A DNA stretch of 64,000 nt. Source: Shewanella khirikhana (lineage in GTDB: Bacteria > Pseudomonadota > Gammaproteobacteria > Enterobacterales > Shewanellaceae). Below are positions 58,944 through 64,000 of this stretch, in pieces. The stretch lies in the NCBI RefSeq assembly GCF_003957745.1, contig NZ_CP020373.1, forward strand, positions 992,001 to 1,056,000, written 5' to 3'. Positions within the stretch are counted from its first letter, which is position 1, and each line of letters begins with the position of its first letter. The notes under the pieces are model-generated. The model saw nothing but the letters and a program-made list of their open reading frames with translations, had not been told where the DNA came from and did not search any database. The position numbers and the translations under genes were made by a program.

Positions 58944-59219
58944 ATGAGACGAGTATTGGTGCGGGTGAAAGGCAAGGTGCAGGGCGTGTGTTATCGCCGC
59001 TTCGCGCTGGAAAAGGCCCGTGAGCTTGGGGTCACAGGTTATGTCACCAACATGGATGATGGCTCGGTGCAGCTGTTGGTGCAGGGGAGTATCCCCATGG
59101 TGGAAAAGCTGATTGATTGGTGCTGGGAGGGATCGCCGGCGGCCAGTGTGACCGCCGTTGAGGTGAATGAAGACGAGGCAGACGAAATCTACCTCGACTT
59201 TTCCATTACTCAGTCCTGA
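58944..59219 (+). CDS. yccX: Acylphosphatase
   Basis: 91 residues (E. coli YccX 92). Catalytic Arg in VQGVCYRRFALEKARELG, catalytic Asn in GYVTNMDDGSVQLLVQG. It hydrolyses carboxyl-phosphate bonds. GCGGAGG lies before ATG 58944. Its end overlaps the convergent csiV gene by 10 bp. Confidence 0.95.
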   Translation: MRRVLVRVKGKVQGVCYRRFALEKARELGVTGYVTNMDDGSVQLLVQGSIPMVEKLIDWCWEGSPAASVTAVEVNEDEADEIYLDFSITQS

Positions 59220-60448
59220 GGTGTTGGCCGAGTGCCTTGCTCGTCTGCGCTTTGTGGAGCTGTGCCTTGCTGATTAATCACGTCATTTTCGGGCGTGTCA
59301 TCGCCTTCGGGCTCTGTGGCAGGTTCTTCAGCATCCACAGCGCCAGCGGGCTGGGCCATTTTACGAATCTGAATAACCAACCCAAGCTTGGGGTGATCGA
59401 AGTAGTGGATTTGACCGCTGCGAACCCGGCGGTTTTGCGTCAGTGGAATGGAGTAGAGAAACGGCTGCTCTTCCATCACGACTTCGGTACTCATCGCCTC
59501 AATCGTCCGTTCATTGGTGGCTGGTAGCGCTGATGTACTGCCAGGCAACGCCGCGATATCGCCGCTGGCAAGATCACCAGCAGCTGAGTCTTGCAGCGCC
59601 GCAGTCTCTTCCAACACTTCCACTTTACGGCTGCCGGGGCTTCTGAGCATCAAATCGGTTTCGATATACAGATAGTGACTCAGATAGATGTTCAGCAGAC
59701 CATCGAGCTGCCATACCGGATCGGGCCGTTCACGGCGAAGCGCAACAGGCGCCTGTTCGCCGCCAAGCAGCGCCGCAAGGTTGCTGTCTTGGGGTTGTTC
59801 GGCGCTAGCTGCTGCACTGGCTGCACTGGCTGCAGTGGCACTGGCTTCACCAAGGGGCGTGCTTTCAAGCGCTTCAGGATAGGGCTGGGATGGCTGCACC
59901 CGGGTGCCGGCGGCCACAAAGCGGTCTGAAAAATCTTCACCGGCAAACAGACGTACCGGCACTGAGGCATGGCGCGGCTGCATTGCCTGTTGCCAGCTCA
60001 TGTGCAGCAGCGGCTTTACCCCGGCTTCACGGCTGAGCTGACGCACCGCATCGGTAAATTGCAGCTGGTTTTTGCCAAGTAATACCGCAGATGCGCCCGG
60101 CGTGGCGCTGGCCGGATTGGCGGCGGCAACTGTGACGGGGAATGGCTTTGGATACTCAGGCACGTAGGCGCCGATTTGCAAATCCAGTGCGTCGCAGCGC
60201 AGTTGGTCGACTGCGCGCTCATCGGCGCTGCAAGGCGTCATGCTGCTGTCCGGCGCACTTATCAATGCTGGGGTAATCAAATCCCGACCTTTGGCAAGAT
60301 TCGGTTGTTTAGGCGTTTCAGGCCACACTTCGGCGCTGGGCTGATTTCGTTCAAACAGAAAAACTTCCACCTCAAACCAGGACTCAGCCGAGGCCTGACT
60401 CAGTGGCAACAGACAGAAAGCTGCCAATAGTGCGGTTTTGCGGAACAT
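59210..60448 (-). CDS. csiV: CsiV-family periplasmic protein
   Basis: 412 residues. Signal peptide ending SQASA (about residue 21), then ESWFEVEVFLFERNQPSAEV, the typical start of the CsiV family. The C-terminal conserved part (SHYLYIETDLMLR and YSIPLTQNRRVRSGQIHYFD) is followed by an acidic, Glu/Pro-rich tail. CsiV of Vibrio cholerae binds peptidoglycan and takes part in cell-shape control with a D-amino-acid response. It starts 2 bp after the mfd stop and is certainly cotranscribed with mfd. The middle (about 190-250) is an Ala/Ser-rich linker. Confidence 0.85.
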   Translation of the reverse strand: MFRKTALLAAFCLLPLSQASAESWFEVEVFLFERNQPSAEVWPETPKQPNLAKGRDLITPALISAPDSSMTPCSADERAVDQLRCDALDLQIGAYVPEYPKPFPVTVAAANPASATPGASAVLLGKNQLQFTDAVRQLSREAGVKPLLHMSWQQAMQPRHASVPVRLFAGEDFSDRFVAAGTRVQPSQPYPEALESTPLGEASATAASAASAAASAEQPQDSNLAALLGGEQAPVALRRERPDPVWQLDGLLNIYLSHYLYIETDLMLRSPGSRKVEVLEETAALQDSAAGDLASGDIAALPGSTSALPATNERTIEAMSTEVVMEEQPFLYSIPLTQNRRVRSGQIHYFDHPKLGLVIQIRKMAQPAGAVDAEEPATEPEGDDTPENDVINQQGTAPQSADEQGTRPTPQD

Positions 60449-60450
60449 TA

Positions 60451-63400
60451 TTATTCTTCTCCGACGCTGTGTTGTTCGAGCTGCGACAGCAGCAGGTCCA
60501 CCAGTTCCAATCGCTCTTTGGCGGATTCACATGGCATGGTGAACTTAAGTTTGTTCGGGCCGTCCATACGATAGACTTGTGGCTGCGATGAAAGCAAGCC
60601 GATGATAAAGCCCGGGTCGATTTTATGGTCCTCACCAAACTCGATGCTGCCGCCCCTGGCATGCATCTCGATTTTGATGGCGCCAAGGCGGGTGGCCCTG
60701 TGTTTGTGAACAGTCATGGTCATCAGGTTGCGGGTGGCATCCGGCAGCAAACCAAAACGGTCGATAAGCTCAACCTTCATTTCATCCACTGCCTGCTCGG
60801 TATCGCAGCCGGCGATGCGCTTATACAGCGACAGACGCATATTCACATCGCCGACATAGTCTTCAGGCAGCAGCGCCGGAATACGCAGGTCGATTTCACA
60901 CTGACTGCCGAGCATCTGCTTCAGCGACGGCTCTTTGCCCTGTTTAAGCGCTTTTACCGCGCCTTCCAGCATCTCCATATAGAGGCTGAAGCCGATTTTG
61001 CTGATATGACCGCTTTGCTCATCGCCAAGCAGCTCACCGGCACCGCGGATTTCCAGATCCTGAGTCGCGAGCATAAAGCCGGCACCCAGATCTTCCAGTG
61101 CATCAATGGCCTCGAGGCGTTTTCTGGCATCCACCGTCATCAGCTTGGGGTGCGGCGTCATCAAATAGGCATAGGCCTGGTGATGGGAGCGGCCCACCCG
61201 GCCCCGGAGCTGATGCAACTGAGCCAGACCGAAATGGTCGGCGCGGTCAATCAGTATGGTATTGGCACTGGGCACATCGATACCGGTTTCTATGATGGTG
61301 GTACACACCAGCACATTAAAGCGCTGATGGTAGAAGTCCGACATCACCCGCTCAAGTTCGCGCTCGCGCATCTGGCCATGGGCGGTGACCACCCGCGCCT
61401 CAGGCAGCAGTTCGCGAATGTCCTGAGCTGTCTTTTCGATGGTCTCCACCTGATTGTGCAGGTAGTACACCTGACCGCCACGAAGGATTTCACGCAAAAT
61501 CGCTTCGCGCACCGTGGCTTTATCGTACTCACGCACAAAGGTTTTTACCGCCAGACGCTTGGCCGGTGGGGTGGCGATAATCGATAAATCGCGCATGCCC
61601 GACATGGCCATGTTCAAGGTGCGGGGGATAGGGGTTGCGGTCAGGGTCAGGATGTCCACATTGGCCCGTATCGCCTTGATGCGTTCTTTCTGGCGCACGC
61701 CAAATCTGTGCTCCTCATCTATGATAAGCAGCCCAAGCGCATCGAAATTAAGCTCGGTATTCAATAGTTTGTGGGTGCCGATAACGATATCCACCTTGCC
61801 TTCGCCCATGGCGGAAAGCACAGCTTGCTGCTCTTTGGCAGTGCGAAAGCGGGACATCACCTCGATACGCACCGGCCAGTCGGCAAACCTGTCTTTGAAA
61901 TTCTCAAAATGCTGCTGTGCCAGCAGTGTGGTGGGCACCAGCACCACCACCTGCTTGCCACTGGATACCGCCAGGAACGCGGCACGCATGGCCACTTCGG
62001 TTTTACCAAAGCCCACATCGCCGCACACCAATCTGTCCATGGCCTTTGGCTGACACATGTCGTTGATAACGGCTTCGATGGCCACTTCCTGATCCACGGT
62101 TTCCTCAAACGGGAACCCCTGCACAAAGAGGGCGTATTCCTCTTCATCCAGCTTGCAGGGCTCGCCGGGGCGGGCTTCGCGGCGGGCGTACACATCCAAA
62201 AGCTCAGCGGCCACGTCGCGGATTTTCTCAATCGCTTTGCGCTTGGCTTTGCTCCAGCTTTCGTTGCCGAGGCGGTTCAGCGCAGCATCATCGTCGCTGC
62301 CCACCGCATAGCGGCTGATAAGGTGCAGCGACGAGACCGGCACATAAAGCTTATCGCCACCGGCGTATTCAAGCTTCAGGTATTCGGCCACCAACCCGCC
62401 GGTGTCCAGGGTTTCGAGGCCCTGATACAGGCCGACACCGTGCTCAAGGTGTACCACAGGCTGGCCCACTTTGAGCTCAGCCAGGTTTTTAATCAGTACA
62501 TCCTGACTTAGCTGGCGCTGCTTGTCGCGGCGGCGCTGCTGGGATACCCGCTCACCAAAGAGTTCAGTTTCACAGACAATCGCCAGCTGCTTTTTGCCAA
62601 TCCGAATATCGATGCCCTGTGCCAGCGGGGCCACAATGAGTCCGTGGGGGCTGCCGGAGTCGATAAACTCCTGCAAATGACCGTAGAGTTTGGGCTTGAT
62701 GCCGGCCTTGAACAACAGCTCCAGCAGCGCCTCGCGGCGGCCTTCGGATTCGGCCACAAACAGAATGCGCTGAGTATCCGCCGCCCACAGACTTAAGGCC
62801 TCCAGCGGTTGCTTCAGTTTGTGGTTGGCGCGAATATCCGGCAGCGGCGTGCAGTCCAGCTCCTTGTCGCCCTCGGCGGCGCTGAGCTGAATACGGGGAT
62901 ACTGCTTGAACGTGCCAAACAGTTCCTCGGTGGTTTGATAAAGCACCTTGGGCGGCAGCAATGGCCGCATGGGGTCAACCCGGCGGTCTTCATAGCGGGC
63001 GTGAATTTCGCCCAGATGATGCTCGGCTGCCTGATGCAGCTCACCTGTGGTGATGATTTGCAGCTCTTGGGGCAAATAATCAAACAGGGTGGCGGTATCA
63101 TCGAAAAACAGCGGCAAGTAGTTTTCGATGCCTGCCGGCATCAGGTTGCGGCTTACCAGCTGATACACAGACTCGGGCGCATTGGTAATGGTTTCAAAGG
63201 CGCGGCGATAGCGTTGGCGGAAGCCTTCGATGGCCTGGCTGTCGGTGGGGAATTCCCGTGCCGGCAGCATGCGGATGCTGTCTACCTCGGCGCTGGAGCG
63301 CTGGGTTTCAGGGTCAAAGTGACGGATAGACTCCACTTCATCATCAAATAGCTCGATGCGCAGCGGCTCAGTGGCTCCGCTGGGGAAGATATCCAGAATC

Positions 63401-63915
63401 GAGCCGCGGATGGCAAATTCGCCATGCTCATATACCTGCTCCACCAGATGATAACCTGTGTCGGTAAGCAGTTGACGCATCTGCTGCAACTGATAACGGT
63501 CGCCTTTCTTGAGGATCAGCACATTGGCCGCAAGGAATGCCTTGGGCGGCAGGCGCACCATCAGGGTGGTGAGCGGTACTATCACCAGCCGGCCTTTGCC
63601 ACGCTCCAGATTGGAGAGGGTCTCCAAGCGGCTGGAAATCAGATCCTGGTGGGGCGAAAAACTGTCGTAGGGCAGGGTTTCCCGGTCGGGAAACAGGCAA
63701 ATATCAATGCCTTCCTGGCCAAGCAAATAGCTAAGCTCGGTCTCGAGGGTCAGCGCCGTTGGGGTATCGCTGGTGACTATCAGGGTGGTGCCCGCATAGT
63801 CGCGGGTCATTTGGGCCAGCGTCATTGCCCGGGCGACACCGCCGGGCAGCTTGACCGATGACACCCGGCCCTTGGCGGGTGTCTTGGGGAGACGGTCTAC
63901 CGTAAAAGAGGTCAT
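60451..63915 (-). CDS. mfd: Transcription-repair coupling factor Mfd
   Basis: 1154 residues from ATG 63915 (MTSFTVDRLPKTPAKGRVSS); GTG 63939 would add 8 residues and neither has a good ribosome site (E. coli 1148). UvrB-homology region at the N-terminus, RNA polymerase interaction domain (VHLEHGVGLYQGLETLDTGG), translocase motifs GDVGFGKTEVAMRAAF (Walker A) and LLIIDEEHRFGVRQKE (DEEH box), and the TRG motif and C-terminal regulatory domain near the end. Mfd removes stalled RNA polymerase and recruits UvrA. csiV follows at once. Confidence 0.96.
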   Translation of the reverse strand: MTSFTVDRLPKTPAKGRVSSVKLPGGVARAMTLAQMTRDYAGTTLIVTSDTPTALTLETELSYLLGQEGIDICLFPDRETLPYDSFSPHQDLISSRLETLSNLERGKGRLVIVPLTTLMVRLPPKAFLAANVLILKKGDRYQLQQMRQLLTDTGYHLVEQVYEHGEFAIRGSILDIFPSGATEPLRIELFDDEVESIRHFDPETQRSSAEVDSIRMLPAREFPTDSQAIEGFRQRYRRAFETITNAPESVYQLVSRNLMPAGIENYLPLFFDDTATLFDYLPQELQIITTGELHQAAEHHLGEIHARYEDRRVDPMRPLLPPKVLYQTTEELFGTFKQYPRIQLSAAEGDKELDCTPLPDIRANHKLKQPLEALSLWAADTQRILFVAESEGRREALLELLFKAGIKPKLYGHLQEFIDSGSPHGLIVAPLAQGIDIRIGKKQLAIVCETELFGERVSQQRRRDKQRQLSQDVLIKNLAELKVGQPVVHLEHGVGLYQGLETLDTGGLVAEYLKLEYAGGDKLYVPVSSLHLISRYAVGSDDDAALNRLGNESWSKAKRKAIEKIRDVAAELLDVYARREARPGEPCKLDEEEYALFVQGFPFEETVDQEVAIEAVINDMCQPKAMDRLVCGDVGFGKTEVAMRAAFLAVSSGKQVVVLVPTTLLAQQHFENFKDRFADWPVRIEVMSRFRTAKEQQAVLSAMGEGKVDIVIGTHKLLNTELNFDALGLLIIDEEHRFGVRQKERIKAIRANVDILTLTATPIPRTLNMAMSGMRDLSIIATPPAKRLAVKTFVREYDKATVREAILREILRGGQVYYLHNQVETIEKTAQDIRELLPEARVVTAHGQMRERELERVMSDFYHQRFNVLVCTTIIETGIDVPSANTILIDRADHFGLAQLHQLRGRVGRSHHQAYAYLMTPHPKLMTVDARKRLEAIDALEDLGAGFMLATQDLEIRGAGELLGDEQSGHISKIGFSLYMEMLEGAVKALKQGKEPSLKQMLGSQCEIDLRIPALLPEDYVGDVNMRLSLYKRIAGCDTEQAVDEMKVELIDRFGLLPDATRNLMTMTVHKHRATRLGAIKIEMHARGGSIEFGEDHKIDPGFIIGLLSSQPQVYRMDGPNKLKFTMPCESAKERLELVDLLLSQLEQHSVGEE

Positions 63916-64000
63916 TCGGTTGGATTGCCGGTTTTTCACGAAAAATCAGTCGCCCATTGTAGTGGCAACTGCGCGGCAGTGGCAACTAAGCCCTTCCCCG

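Overview
The window looks like a chromosomal segment of a Shewanella-type marine gammaproteobacterium (Alteromonadales). The evidence is the protein sequences (Isc cluster, CysB, AstB, SdaA, HtpG, TopA and Mfd all of the gammaproteobacterial type), two large TonB-dependent receptors, a BtsS/BtsR-like pair beside a CstA-type carrier, and several short membrane proteins. I cannot fix the species. I see no rRNA, tRNA, CRISPR array, transposase or prophage gene; most of it reads as stable core chromosome with a few accessory patches.

Layout. 1-3.7 kb: end of nrdD (cut by the window edge), nrdG, ribA behind a long structured leader, an exported protein and a VF530-like protein. 3.8-12.7 kb: a CstA-type carrier with its likely LytTR/LytS two-component system, yecH, an orphan ParA plus ribbon-helix-helix pair, a PilZ protein, psiE, an NnrS protein and suhB. 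12.8-19.9 kb: trmJ, cysE and the iron-sulfur cluster operon iscR-iscS-iscU-iscA-hscB-hscA-fdx, with IscR-type operators in front and no iscX behind. 20-28 kb: rimK, a 53-residue His-containing membrane protein, ndk and two tandem TonB-dependent receptors, each preceded by an inverted repeat. 28-33 kb: a DksA/TraR-type zinc-finger protein, dusC, an hvfABC operon, a 39-residue membrane protein behind a perfect CRP-type palindrome, and ybaN. 33-44 kb: apt, dnaX-ybaB-recR, htpG, a CnoX/YbbN-like protein, adk, hemH and gsk. 44-64 kb: a dicarboxylate/amino-acid symporter, an Ig-like repeat lipoprotein, astB, topA, a membrane-anchored protein, cysB, sdaA, nagZ, ycfP, a candidate small RNA, yccX, csiV and mfd.

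The most interesting system is hvfA-hvfB-hvfC (29999-32128). It encodes a secreted precursor with twelve EGKCG motifs, an MNIO (DUF692) multi-iron maturase and a DUF2063 partner protein. This matches the recently described RiPP copper-binding systems in which EGKCG cysteines become oxazolone/thioamide groups. The precursor carries exact 63-bp tandem DNA repeats, and a strong hairpin without a U-tract separates it from the maturase gene.

Other signals worth checking are a complete-looking -1 frameshift cassette in dnaX (A AAA AAG in frame, purine-rich upstream element, downstream hairpin, nearby stop) at an unusually late position, a promoter-hairpins-terminator unit without an ORF at 58.70-58.85 kb, a three-way-junction-like fold in the nagZ leader, and a long structured ribA leader that does not match the FMN riboswitch. 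Start codons were re-chosen where a Shine-Dalgarno sequence or family length argued for it (LytS, SuhB, IscR, IscS, DusC, DksA-like, HtpG, Ndk, symporter, Mfd).
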